A DNA stretch of 41,310 bases from Clostridia bacterium (GTDB taxonomy: Bacteria > Bacillota > Clostridia > Christensenellales > CAG-138), in assembly GCA_017523925.1 (NCBI GenBank), contig JAFWVQ010000040.1, forward strand, positions 1 to 41,310, read 5' to 3'. The notes under the pieces were generated by a model. The model worked only from the letters and a program-made list of their open reading frames with translations, was not told where the DNA came from and ran no database searches. The first letter of the stretch is position 1; every line of letters begins with the position of its first letter. Shown piece by piece: positions 15,509-22,990 of this stretch. The translations under genes were made by a program, and so were the position numbers.

Positions 15509-16531
15509 ATGAAAAAAATTCTTGCTCTTTTTATTGCTCTTATTCTTGCGGTTTCAACGGCGGCAGCCGTGTTTTCGGGCTGTGCTGTGAAAAAAACCGG
15601 GCCTCGCAAGGTCGTTTTGAACGAGGTCACGCGCTCGGTCTTCTATGCGCCGCTATACTGTGCGGTCGGTCTCGGGTATTTTGCAGATGAGAATATCGAG
15701 CTCGAGATCGTCACCGGCGGCGGCAGCGACAAAAGCATGACCGCGCTGATAGCGGGCGACGCGCAGTTCGCGCTGATGGGTCCCGAAACCGGCGTCTACG
15801 TCGTAAACGAGGGCAGCGCCTCGCATCCCATGGTCATAGGTCAGCTCACCAAGCGCGACGGCTCCTACCTCGTGGGCAGGCAGGCCGACCCGGATTTTAA
15901 CTGGGAAAAGCTGCGCGGCAAGTCCGTCATCGGCGGAAGACCTGGCGGCATGCCGTATATGACGCTGAACTACGTCCTCAAAAAGCATGGGCTGACCCCG
16001 GGTGTGGACGTTGAGGTGATAAGCAACGTTCAGTTCAATCTGATGGGCGGCGCGTTCGAGGGCGGCACCGGCGACTACGTAACGCTGTTCGAGCCCACGG
16101 CAACGCTTTTTGAACGCAGCGGCAGCGGCTTTATAGTTGCAAACGTTGGGCTCGAATCGGGCGAGGTGCCGTACACGGCGTTTATGACGATGCCCGAAAC
16201 GATCAAAAACGATCCCGAGCTCGTAACGAGCTTCCTTCGCGCCGTCTATCGCGCCCAGCGCTTCGTGCAGACGGCGAGCGATGCCGAGGTCGCGCGGGCA
16301 ATGAAGGCCTCCTTCCCTGATGCGGATGAAGCCACGCTCGAGATCGTTGCAAAGAGCTACCGCGACACCGATTCGTGGATGAAAACTCCCGTTATGACCG
16401 AGGATGCTTTCACAAGGCTTCAAGATATCATGGACTCAAACGGCGAGCTGAAGGCGCGGGTCGCGTTCAAGGAGCTTATCGACAATTCCTTTGCGGAAAA
16501 GGCAGTAAAGGAATTCGAAAAGGGAAGATAA
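15509..16531 (+). CDS. ABC transporter substrate-binding lipoprotein (SsuA/THI5 type)
   Basis: The protein has 340 residues with a lipoprotein signal peptide; the lipobox FSGC places the acylated cysteine at residue 25. The mature part starts VKKTGPRKVVLNEVTRSVFYAPLYCAVGLGYFADENIEL, typical of the NMT1/THI5-SsuA group that binds aliphatic sulfonates, nitrate/bicarbonate or pyrimidine thiamine precursors, followed by GGSDKSMTALIAGDAQFALMGPE. The ligand cannot be told. No permease or ATPase gene lies beside it, so it must pair with components elsewhere or be an orphan receptor. CGGAGG lies 7-8 bases before the ATG. A terminator follows. Confidence 0.9.
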   Translation: MKKILALFIALILAVSTAAAVFSGCAVKKTGPRKVVLNEVTRSVFYAPLYCAVGLGYFADENIELEIVTGGGSDKSMTALIAGDAQFALMGPETGVYVVNEGSASHPMVIGQLTKRDGSYLVGRQADPDFNWEKLRGKSVIGGRPGGMPYMTLNYVLKKHGLTPGVDVEVISNVQFNLMGGAFEGGTGDYVTLFEPTATLFERSGSGFIVANVGLESGEVPYTAFMTMPETIKNDPELVTSFLRAVYRAQRFVQTASDAEVARAMKASFPDADEATLEIVAKSYRDTDSWMKTPVMTEDAFTRLQDIMDSNGELKARVAFKELIDNSFAEKAVKEFEKGR

Positions 16532-16555
16532 GCGGCGTATATTGAAAAAACATCG

Positions 16556-16581
16556 AAAAGCGGGGCTTGCTCCGCTTTTTT
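16556..16581 (+). terminator. Terminator of the substrate-binding protein gene
   Basis: AAAAGCGG (16556-16563) pairs with CCGCTTTT (16572-16579), continuing the T-run to 16581. The next promoter's -35 begins four bases later. Confidence 0.85.
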
Positions 16582-16584
16582 CGC

Positions 16585-16613
16585 TTGCAAATTTATCGCG
16601 GATAGTTCATAAT
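16585..16613 (+). promoter_or_regulatory. Promoter of the GNAT-UPF0489 transcription unit
   Basis: TTGCAA (16585-16590), 17-bp spacer, CATAAT (16608-16613), directly behind the upstream terminator. Confidence 0.7.
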
Positions 16614-16655
16614 AGGATCTGGAAACCGAGATCATTAACATGGGAGGACTAAAAC

Positions 16656-17150
16656 TTGATCCGCTTTGAATTCATGGATAAGACCGAATCGGATGCGCTT
16701 CTGCCGCGCCTTTTCAGCCTGCTTTACGAAAATATGAACGAGATCGCCCCGAGCGGGCTTTCCGAGGAGGATGAGCTTCCGGGTTGGCTCGAGGCTGTGG
16801 GGTCTGCGGTGCAAAAGGAGCCGCGCCAAATCGTTCTCGTTAAGGACGGGGGAGAGCTGATCGGCTATTTTCAGTATTATATCAATGAAACCACTTTTAT
16901 GATGGAGGAGATACAGTTCAAGCGTGCCTTCCACGGCAGCGGCCTGTTCAACGCGCTCTATTACTTCCTTTACGAAACGATAAAGGCGTTCCCAGAAAGC
17001 GTAGAAGCCTATTCGCATAAGGATAATCTGAAATCGCAGGGCATTCTCGAGCATCTCGGGCTTGAGCGCATCGGCGAAAACAAAAACGGAAGCTGCTTCC
17101 ATTATCGCGGAAGCTGCGAAACCATGTGGAAAAGGCTCGGTTTAATGTAA
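16656..17150 (+). CDS. GNAT-family N-acetyltransferase
   Basis: The protein has 164 residues from a TTG start at 16656, chosen because GGGAGG lies 8 bases upstream; the next ATG (16674) is too far from it. The fold is suggested by IVLVKDGGELIGYFQYYI (beta strands 2-4), MMEEIQFKRAFHGSGLFNALYYFL (acetyl-CoA pyrophosphate loop region, degenerate) and YSHKDNLKSQGILEHLGLERIGENKNG, the usual GNAT C-terminal pattern. The acceptor is unknown. The UPF0489 gene starts two bases after its stop, so the two are translationally coupled and probably act together. This is a divergent member, so confidence in GNAT membership is moderate to good. Confidence 0.75.
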   Translation: MIRFEFMDKTESDALLPRLFSLLYENMNEIAPSGLSEEDELPGWLEAVGSAVQKEPRQIVLVKDGGELIGYFQYYINETTFMMEEIQFKRAFHGSGLFNALYYFLYETIKAFPESVEAYSHKDNLKSQGILEHLGLERIGENKNGSCFHYRGSCETMWKRLGLM

Positions 17151-17152
17151 AG

Positions 17153-17872
17153 ATGCGTGTTCTTGATATCGATCTCGATTTCTTTCTCGCCGATTGCTGC
17201 GAGCTTGCGCCGATTGGCGAGCGCCCGCCGCTTCTCGGGCATGAGCCGTGGAGCGAGGCACAGGTGCGCCGCTTTTTGGAGGAAAACTGCGGATTGAACA
17301 GGGATAAGCCCATTTCCGGGCGAGCCTTTGAAACGCATGACGGCGCGCTCCTTTTCTGGGAGGAGCTGATCGCGGCGGGAAAGCTGACTGTTCCTTTTGA
17401 AGTGACCCATATCGATGCGCACAGCGACCTCGGCATAGGCAAGCCCGGTCCGGGCTTCGTGCTGAACTCCGTTATAACGCTCGATCCCGCCAAAAGAGCC
17501 GATATTGCGCGCTATTATGAGATGAAGCAGCTCGATGAAGCAAACTATTTGCTCTTTGCCATAGCGTTTCGCTGGGTGAGTGCGCTCGAGAACGTTCGCA
17601 ACCCGAGGTCAAGAGCTGATATACCCGATTTTGCCCATAAAAACGATTCGGGCGAATACACGCACATAAAGCTTTCGTCCTTCGTTTCAAGGCTCTTTGA
17701 AGCGAAAAACGGCGAGGAGCCCGCGATCCCGTTTGCCGTTTATTCGGACTATACAGAGTTTAAAGCACAAGGTAAATACGACTTTGTTTCCGTTGCAAGA
17801 TCGCCCCGCTATGCCCCGAAGGAAGCCGATGCGCTGATGGACGTGATAGGCGATTACGTCAAGCTCATATGA
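17153..17872 (+). CDS. UPF0489-family protein (arginase-like fold)
   Basis: The protein has 239 residues and begins at an ATG two bases after the GNAT stop with no separate ribosome binding site; a GTG at 17126 inside the upstream gene is an alternative. Metal-site motifs of the arginase/deacetylase-like superfamily are clear: DIDLDFF (residues 5-11) and THIDAHSDLG (His86, Asp88, His90, Asp92). Some UPF0489 members are reported as peptide arginases that turn arginine into ornithine in ribosomal peptides, but I see no precursor peptide or other RiPP gene nearby, so the substrate stays open. The 3' 390 bases are repeated, decayed, at 19427-19830, marking a tandem duplication that also includes the following sigma and membrane genes. 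Confidence 0.8.
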   Translation: MRVLDIDLDFFLADCCELAPIGERPPLLGHEPWSEAQVRRFLEENCGLNRDKPISGRAFETHDGALLFWEELIAAGKLTVPFEVTHIDAHSDLGIGKPGPGFVLNSVITLDPAKRADIARYYEMKQLDEANYLLFAIAFRWVSALENVRNPRSRADIPDFAHKNDSGEYTHIKLSSFVSRLFEAKNGEEPAIPFAVYSDYTEFKAQGKYDFVSVARSPRYAPKEADALMDVIGDYVKLI

Positions 17873-17899
17873 ATCACGCTGCGAACGATCACGGCAAGG

Positions 17900-18493
17900 A
17901 TGGGGCCGAATAAGGTTAAAATGATGATGAAAGAATTGCCAAAACGCGAAAACATGCTTGAAGCAAGCGAAAACAGCTGTGAACCGCGCATTGATCTTCG
18001 CGGAGTGCTGCTGCGCCTTGCGGAGAATATCTGCGGGAAAGGCGAAGCGGCTGCCGAATGCGTGGATCAAGCGCTCCGCCTGCATGAGCGCACGCAGCCC
18101 TGCACGCAAAGCGGCGCTGAGCAGGTCGAGCTGTTGAAAACGGTGCGTCTGTTCGCGCTCGAGCGTGCAATTGCGATCGCGGCGCCCGATAGAAGCGCGG
18201 AGTTCGCCTCGATCAAGGCCGAGCTTGAGCTCGAGCTTAATTCGGTCCTTCCAAAGGTTCCCGATGAAGACGTTCTGATCGAAGGACACACCGTCGCCGC
18301 GCTGATATGCGGCTTTGCCGCCGAGCTGGACGATGATGAACGCGCGGTCTTTCTGCAAAGATACTGGTATTTCGAGCCCCTGAGCGCGATAAGCGAAAAG
18401 CTCGGGCTCGGAGAGGGAAAGGTGAAGCGGCTGCTTGCGGAATCGCGCCGTGAACTCAAAAAATACATGAAAGGGCTCGGGTACTGCCAATGA
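17900..18493 (+). CDS. Sigma-70-family (ECF-like) factor with degenerate region 2
   Basis: The protein has 197 residues from the ATG at 17900; starts at 17921 or 17954 are possible, since ribosome binding sites are weak. Region 4 is well kept: LDDDERAVFLQRYWYFEPLSAISEKLGLGEGKVKRLLAESRRELKKYM. The N-terminal half aligns with region 2 of the paralogue at 19934 (AAAECVDQALRLHERTQP against IAEECENDTYLEAWSSIPP), but the NDTYLxAW signature and the NxAIDxxR segment that contact the -10 element are lost. It may be a decaying sigma factor, an altered-specificity factor or a sigma-like regulator. It overlaps the next gene by four bases (ATGA), as expected of a sigma/anti-sigma pair. Confidence 0.75.
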   Translation: MGPNKVKMMMKELPKRENMLEASENSCEPRIDLRGVLLRLAENICGKGEAAAECVDQALRLHERTQPCTQSGAEQVELLKTVRLFALERAIAIAAPDRSAEFASIKAELELELNSVLPKVPDEDVLIEGHTVAALICGFAAELDDDERAVFLQRYWYFEPLSAISEKLGLGEGKVKRLLAESRRELKKYMKGLGYCQ

Positions 18494-19422
18494 ACGCCGA
18501 GAAACTTCTCAAATCACTGAATGAGCTCGACGGGGAGCTCGTGCTCGAAGCGCAAAGGCCGCCCGCTTCAAGGCCTTTTTATAAGCAGGCGCGCTTTTAT
18601 GCTGCTGCTGCCGTTCTGCTGCTCGCCGCTGCAGCAATCATAGTAAAGGGCCTTCTCACCGGAGGCAGGCTCCGCGAGCTTTCGGCCGATGAAGGACAAA
18701 GCTTTACTGCAAGGCTAACGCCCATAGCCTTTTCATCCTTCAAGGGCGAAATGCGCGACGCGGGCAAGCGCATAAGCGAGCAGATGCGCGATCATCAGAG
18801 CTATATGAGCTCGCTTCCGACCGTTTACAGCCGCAGCTTCGATTCATGCGCCGAAGCTGTGGAATACCTCGGCTATGACGGGTTGAGCGAGCTGCCTTTT
18901 CCGTTCTATGTCAGCAGCGTGAGCGTCAGCGCGAGCGGGGAGCGGTCTTACGGCTTCTTAACCCCGCAGTTCAGCGGCTCACAGGACGAATGCGAGGTTT
19001 ACGGGATGGATATCTGCATATTATCGCAGTATGATATCCTGAACGCCGAAACGGGCTTCATCTTCGCAAGCGAGGGTGTCAGGATACTCACCGATGCCAA
19101 TGAGCGGCACGCAGCCGACAGCGTGAGGGTGTACGACAGTTTTGCGGTTGGGCGTGATAAGGATGATCCCAATTCCTACAATATCATTCTGCAATCGGAT
19201 GATGAAAGGATAATCGAGCAAACCTTCTATGACTATAAAGCGCAGTGCGGCGAGATCTGCCGCATAGCGATCTCTCATTTTGACGCCGCCGAGCCGAACG
19301 ATTCGATCTCATGCTACATGGTGCATGGCGGCATGCTGTTCGATCTGCACCTGACCTATTATAAAAAAGATGCGGAAAGAGCCTTGGACGCGATGCTCGA
19401 ATGGGTCGATTCCTTTAATTAA
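18490..19422 (+). CDS. Single-pass membrane protein, putative anti-sigma partner
   Basis: The protein has 310 residues: a short cytoplasmic N-terminus (MNAEKLLKSLNELDGELVLEA), one transmembrane helix at about 36-54 and a large extracytoplasmic domain of about 250 residues. The start overlaps the sigma gene's stop (ATGA), so translation is coupled. The N-terminal pattern LKSLNELDGELVLEA resembles LKAVGDVDSAYIDEA of the paralogue at 20491, the segment likely to bind the sigma factor. The outer domain is not recognised; it contains four cysteines that could form disulfides. Topology and gene order match clostridial ECF sigma/regulator pairs. Function as an anti-sigma factor is inferred. Confidence 0.72.
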   Translation: MNAEKLLKSLNELDGELVLEAQRPPASRPFYKQARFYAAAAVLLLAAAAIIVKGLLTGGRLRELSADEGQSFTARLTPIAFSSFKGEMRDAGKRISEQMRDHQSYMSSLPTVYSRSFDSCAEAVEYLGYDGLSELPFPFYVSSVSVSASGERSYGFLTPQFSGSQDECEVYGMDICILSQYDILNAETGFIFASEGVRILTDANERHAADSVRVYDSFAVGRDKDDPNSYNIILQSDDERIIEQTFYDYKAQCGEICRIAISHFDAAEPNDSISCYMVHGGMLFDLHLTYYKKDAERALDAMLEWVDSFN

Positions 19423-19426
19423 AACC

Positions 19427-19830
19427 GCGATACTCCAAGAGAGCCGATATTGCTCGCTGCTATGAGATGATACGGCTCGACGAAGCAAACTATCTGCTTT
19501 TCGCGCTCACGTTTCGCGCTCGCGTTTCGCCGTATAAGCCGCCTTGAGAACGTTCGCAACCCGGAGTCCAGAGCTGATATACCCGATTTTGCATATAAAA
19601 ACGATTGCGGCGAATACACCCATATAAAGCTTTCATCTTTCGTTTCAAAGCTCTTTGAAGCGAAAAACGGCGAGGAACCCGTGATCCCGTTCGCCGTTTA
19701 TTCGGACTATACAGAGTTTAAATCAAAGTGGAAATACGACTTTGTTTCCGTTGCAAGATCGCCACGCTATGCCCCGAAAGAAGCGGATGCGCTGATGGCG
19801 GTGATAGGGGAGTACATTAAGCTCATATAA
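19427..19830 (+). pseudogene. Truncated, frameshifted copy of the UPF0489 gene
   Basis: The stretch is clearly homologous to about 17480-17872, the 3' half of the intact UPF0489 gene. It keeps ADIARCYEMIRLDEANYLLFA, then drifts through an indel to a TGA around 19545, after which the original sense continues in another frame as ENVRNPESRADIPDF... to VIGEYIKLI. The 5' half with both metal motifs is absent, and there is no start or ribosome binding site. In the last 115 codons changes are about equally silent and replacing, so the copy was probably under selection before it broke. It marks the seam between the two sigma/membrane gene pairs. Confidence 0.92.
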
Positions 19831-19869
19831 ATGCGGATTTGGTCGATGAAAATATAAATTGCGAATAAA

Positions 19870-19898
19870 TGTAACCCCGCATATCGAAAATGCGTTTA
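19870..19898 (+). promoter_or_regulatory. Candidate ECF-type autoregulatory promoter
   Basis: TGTAAC (19870-19875), 17 bases, CGTTTA (19893-19898) resembles ECF promoters with an AAC-type -35 and a CGT-type -10, placed 36 bases before the second sigma gene. No equivalent is seen before the first sigma gene. Weak evidence. Confidence 0.3.
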
Positions 19899-19933
19899 TT
19901 AGGGTGAGAGGAAAAACTTGAAAGGGGAAAGCC

Positions 19934-20494
19934 TTGGACGATTCTCGAATCGTAGATCTGTTTCTTAATAGGGACGAAAGCGCCGTTGAGCGCATATCCG
20001 CAAAATACGGTGAAAGGCTGAGGCGGGTCGCCTCGGGCATTGTTGACGATGCCCAAATCGCCGAGGAATGCGAAAATGATACCTATCTTGAAGCTTGGTC
20101 TTCAATTCCGCCGAACGAGCCGCGCGAGTATCTTTTCGCCTATCTCGGAAGGATAGTCCGCAATATTGCGATCGACAGATCAAGAAGGCTTTCCGCGCAA
20201 AAGCGAAGTGCCTCCGTTGTGGAGCTGACAAAGGAGATGCAGGAATGCCTGAGCGCTCACGCGAATACCGAGCATGAATTCGAGGCAAGGGAGCTTTCAA
20301 GAGCGATAAACGCCTTTCTCTCAACTCAAAAGCCTCAGCAGCGCACTATCTTTATTAAAAGATACTGGTTTTTTGAAAGCGTTTCGCAAATCGCGCTTGA
20401 TCTCGGCTGCTCCGAAAGCAAGGTCAAAACCACGCTCATGCGTATGCGCGAAAAGCTGAAGGCAAAGCTTATGGAAGAAGGTTGGCAAGTATGA
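19934..20494 (+). CDS. ECF-like RNA polymerase sigma factor
   Basis: The protein has 186 residues from a TTG start with AAAGGGG about 6 bases upstream. Region 2 is intact: AVERISAKYGERLRRVASGIV...ECENDTYLEAWSSIPPNEPREYLFAYLGRIVRNIAIDRSRR. Region 4 is TQKPQQRTIFIKRYWFFESVSQIALDLGCSESKVKTTLMRMREKL. This is the clostridial ECF type that is normally encoded with a membrane-bound regulator, here the overlapping gene at 20491 (ATGA). Compared with the paralogue at 17900, all core-binding and -10-recognition segments are kept, so this is the functional member of the pair. It probably responds to an envelope signal sensed by its membrane partner. Confidence 0.92.
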   Translation: MDDSRIVDLFLNRDESAVERISAKYGERLRRVASGIVDDAQIAEECENDTYLEAWSSIPPNEPREYLFAYLGRIVRNIAIDRSRRLSAQKRSASVVELTKEMQECLSAHANTEHEFEARELSRAINAFLSTQKPQQRTIFIKRYWFFESVSQIALDLGCSESKVKTTLMRMREKLKAKLMEEGWQV

Positions 20495-21975
20495 ACGAAT
20501 TCGATATCCTAAAAGCGGTAGGCGACGTCGATTCTGCGTATATAGACGAGGCACTCGCGGCAAGACCCGTCAAAAAACGCGCAAGATCGTTTTTTATAGC
20601 TGCTGCAGCCTGCGCAGCGGCTTTTATCGGTTTTTTGGTTTTAAAAAACAAGCTCTTTGATAGAGCCGATGGACGGGAAGCGTGGAGTGATCCTCATACT
20701 GCAAACAGTACCGGCGTCCCGTCATACATCTACAACAATGCTGGTCAAGGCGATTGTCATATTGAGATAATGCCATTTTTTTGCTTGAACGGAAACAAAT
20801 ACTATACTGCTTCGCAACCTCTGTTGGGTGGAAGCGAATTAGTAGGCGATTTCGTTGCACATATCGAACCTGCATTGCTTGAAGAAGATGAAAACAACAT
20901 ATATACGGACTATATCGAAGCCGCTGGAACGGTACGCGGAGATGCGTATATGATAAAGGGATATGCGGCGAATACGGCGCTTTGCTTGTATCAGGAAGGC
21001 ATTGACGAGCCGCAGATCTTCATTAGCGCAAATGACAGCAGCCGCGATCTCGGCATAATGCTTCGCGATTGCCTCAATATTCGCGATAATCTTGTGCGGA
21101 TCGAAGGAGAGTCAGCCGCTTCAAGCTTCAATTACGTGCACGATATACATAAGCTCACGGATCTACGCCGGGCTGATGGCTCGCCGACAGCAGAGCTTGA
21201 AAATTTTATCATGGCGCTTGAAAATGCGATAGATGTCGGCAAAACCTTGGATTTCATGAATGAAGAGGACAGAGATAAGTATTCCAAGCTGACCGCCGAT
21301 CGCTGCCTGCTTGCGAATTTAAGTTTCGTGCTTGCCGGAGGAATGAACTTCGATTTTTCCGTATATGAAGGCGGTTATATCGTGCTTCGCGACAGGCTGT
21401 TCAGCGAAAACTTCGTTCTTTCGGATGAAGAGAGCATTCTGCCGCTGTTGAAACTCGTTTTCGGAGCTGAGCCGAATGAACAGAATTATTGGGCGCTTGA
21501 AACGCCTGTTCAGGCGCTTGAGAGGATCAGGCGTAATGACCGGTTTGGAAGCATCGTTCCAAGAAAGATACCGGAAAAACTCATCATAGACAGTGCCTAT
21601 GCTGAAAACAGAGAGGACTATATTCATTATATCGACCTTGAATTTGAAGGCACGGACAAAGGAGCACATCTAAGATTCTATATCGCAGATGTGGAGGACA
21701 CATATATCTATACGCAAGGCGGCTCGGATACGGAGGGAACGGAGAACAAAGTGAAAAAAGCGGAAAGTGCGTTCAATGTCTATACTGCTTGTGAACTGTA
21801 CGAAAAGGAGGACTTCACACTTGGTCTGCTTGAAAAGCTCATTGAGGAATCCCTATACACTGCCGGATTTTATTTTGCGCTTCGCTGCGATGGTGCGGTT
21901 ATCTTCCTGCGCGGGTCGTCGAGCATATGCGCCGAGGATATCATGACGCTTCTTGAGCCTGCGCTTCGGCAATGA
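20491..21975 (+). CDS. Single-pass membrane protein, putative anti-sigma partner
   Basis: The protein has 494 residues. The ATG at 20491 overlaps the sigma stop by four bases; an in-frame TTG three codons earlier is less likely. Cytoplasmic N-terminus MNEFDILKAVGDVDSAYIDEALAARPVKKR, transmembrane helix about 33-51, then about 440 residues outside the membrane. The outer part is longer than in the paralogue at 18490 and unrelated to it by eye apart from general character; it is rich in acidic and aromatic residues. I recognise no enzyme motif. The position and topology suggest it holds the sigma factor at the membrane until a signal arrives. From about 20690 on base composition is more AT-rich than in neighbouring genes, consistent with acquisition or relaxed constraint. 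Confidence 0.7.
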   Translation: MNEFDILKAVGDVDSAYIDEALAARPVKKRARSFFIAAAACAAAFIGFLVLKNKLFDRADGREAWSDPHTANSTGVPSYIYNNAGQGDCHIEIMPFFCLNGNKYYTASQPLLGGSELVGDFVAHIEPALLEEDENNIYTDYIEAAGTVRGDAYMIKGYAANTALCLYQEGIDEPQIFISANDSSRDLGIMLRDCLNIRDNLVRIEGESAASSFNYVHDIHKLTDLRRADGSPTAELENFIMALENAIDVGKTLDFMNEEDRDKYSKLTADRCLLANLSFVLAGGMNFDFSVYEGGYIVLRDRLFSENFVLSDEESILPLLKLVFGAEPNEQNYWALETPVQALERIRRNDRFGSIVPRKIPEKLIIDSAYAENREDYIHYIDLEFEGTDKGAHLRFYIADVEDTYIYTQGGSDTEGTENKVKKAESAFNVYTACELYEKEDFTLGLLEKLIEESLYTAGFYFALRCDGAVIFLRGSSSICAEDIMTLLEPALRQ

Positions 21976-22035
21976 TCCCCGCAGCCGTTTATGAACTAAG
22001 CATATCGACTGTTCTGACGATCAAAGGGTTATGCT

Positions 22036-22731
22036 TTAATCCACTCCCCGCAGCCTTGCTTCGGGGATATTCTTTTGCACGATCGCAAGATATTCGCGCA
22101 TCGTTTCATCGTTGGCGGGGGAGTGCCCGTCCTCGATCAGCGCGCCCGAATCCACAAATTTCTGAAGGAAATAATGAGGCTCGTTTGCAAGCCATTCACC
22201 GATAAGCTCAAAATCGCGCTTCGTGTGCATATCGCCCACAACGGTGGTGCGGAACTCATGCTCGATGCCCGAATTCTTTATAAGCTCCACGCTCTCGAGT
22301 ATCGGCGCAGCGTCGAAACCCATTATCCCAACGAGCTTGCCGTAGTTCTCGGGCGCGGCCTTTATGTCCATCGCGATATAGTCAACGAGCTTATTTTCGA
22401 CTATCGGGCGAAGCTTTTCATGGAGAACCCCGTTCGTATCGAGCTTAACGAGGAAGCCCATCTCGCGCACCTTGCCTATGAATTCAACAAGATCGCTCTG
22501 CAAAAGAGGCTCGCCGCCTGAAATGCAAACGCCGTCGATCATGCCGCGCCGTTTCCTTAAAAAGGAGAATACCTCGTCCTCGTCAATGGTCGGGTTCAGC
22601 CTCGGCGATATAACGAGGTCGGAATTCTGGCAGAACGGGCAGCGGAAATTGCAGCCGCCCGTGAAAACGGTGCAGGCCACCTTGCCTGGGTAGTCGAGAA
22701 GCGTCAGCTTTTGAAGTCCTTTGATTTCCAT
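22036..22731 (-). CDS. Anaerobic ribonucleotide reductase activating protein (NrdG2-type radical SAM)
   Basis: The protein has 231 residues from the ATG at 22731, which has GGAG 5 bases upstream; the ATG at 22746 lies before that site. The N-terminus is GLQKLTLLDYPGKVACTVFTGGCNFRCPFCQN with the CxxxCxxC iron-sulfur motif, followed by ISGGEPLLQ and MDIKAAPENY, as in the TIGR02495-like subfamily of NrdG that installs the glycyl radical on class III ribonucleotide reductase. No nrdD is in the window. The gene stands alone on the minus strand between the sigma module and the heat-shock operon. Activation of another glycyl radical enzyme cannot be excluded. Confidence 0.92.
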   Translation of the reverse strand: MEIKGLQKLTLLDYPGKVACTVFTGGCNFRCPFCQNSDLVISPRLNPTIDEDEVFSFLRKRRGMIDGVCISGGEPLLQSDLVEFIGKVREMGFLVKLDTNGVLHEKLRPIVENKLVDYIAMDIKAAPENYGKLVGIMGFDAAPILESVELIKNSGIEHEFRTTVVGDMHTKRDFELIGEWLANEPHYFLQKFVDSGALIEDGHSPANDETMREYLAIVQKNIPEARLRGVD

Positions 22732-22840
22732 ATTATCTCCAATCATCGTAAACGGATCGTCCGTTCGTTCCGATTATAGCCCAAATCGAGCCGCATTTCC
22801 ACATTCTTAAAAATATATTATCCACCAAGCCGCCTTTCTC

Positions 22841-22869
22841 TTGACAGTTCGCGCCAAAAGAGTTATCAT
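22841..22869 (+). promoter_or_regulatory. Heat-shock operon promoter
   Basis: Perfect -35 TTGACA (22841-22846), 17-bp spacer, -10 TATCAT (22864-22869), immediately before the CIRCE operator. Confidence 0.9.
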
Positions 22870-22872
22870 GTA

Positions 22873-22899
22873 TTAGCACTCAGAGAGAGTGAGTGCTAA
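22873..22899 (+). promoter_or_regulatory. CIRCE operator (HrcA binding site)
   Basis: TTAGCACTC, nine bases, GAGTGCTAA: a perfect match to the CIRCE inverted repeat. It overlaps the expected transcription start, so HrcA bound here blocks initiation of its own operon; release occurs when GroE is titrated by unfolded protein. Confidence 0.98.
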
Positions 22900-22990
22900 C
22901 AGCGGACGGCACGGCATGAGCGATCTAAAACAAACCGTACTGAAAACCCGCCGAAATGCAAACAATACTGCGGTGAAAGGAGGATAAACC

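Larger units (their letters stand above)
17480..21975 (+). repeat. Tandemly duplicated module UPF0489-sigma-membrane protein
   Basis: Two successive units share the order UPF0489 gene (intact 17153-17872; decayed 19427-19830), sigma gene (17900; 19934) and membrane protein gene (18490; 20491). Nucleotide identity is obvious only in the UPF0489 part. The sigma and membrane genes match at protein level only, so the duplication is old and the pairs have diverged, or gene conversion has kept the UPF0489 ends alike. Confidence 0.75.

Noticed and set aside
19419..19619. Minus-strand 66-codon ORF in the UPF0489 remnant
   Set aside because: It lies across a decayed gene on the opposite strand and has no start signal.
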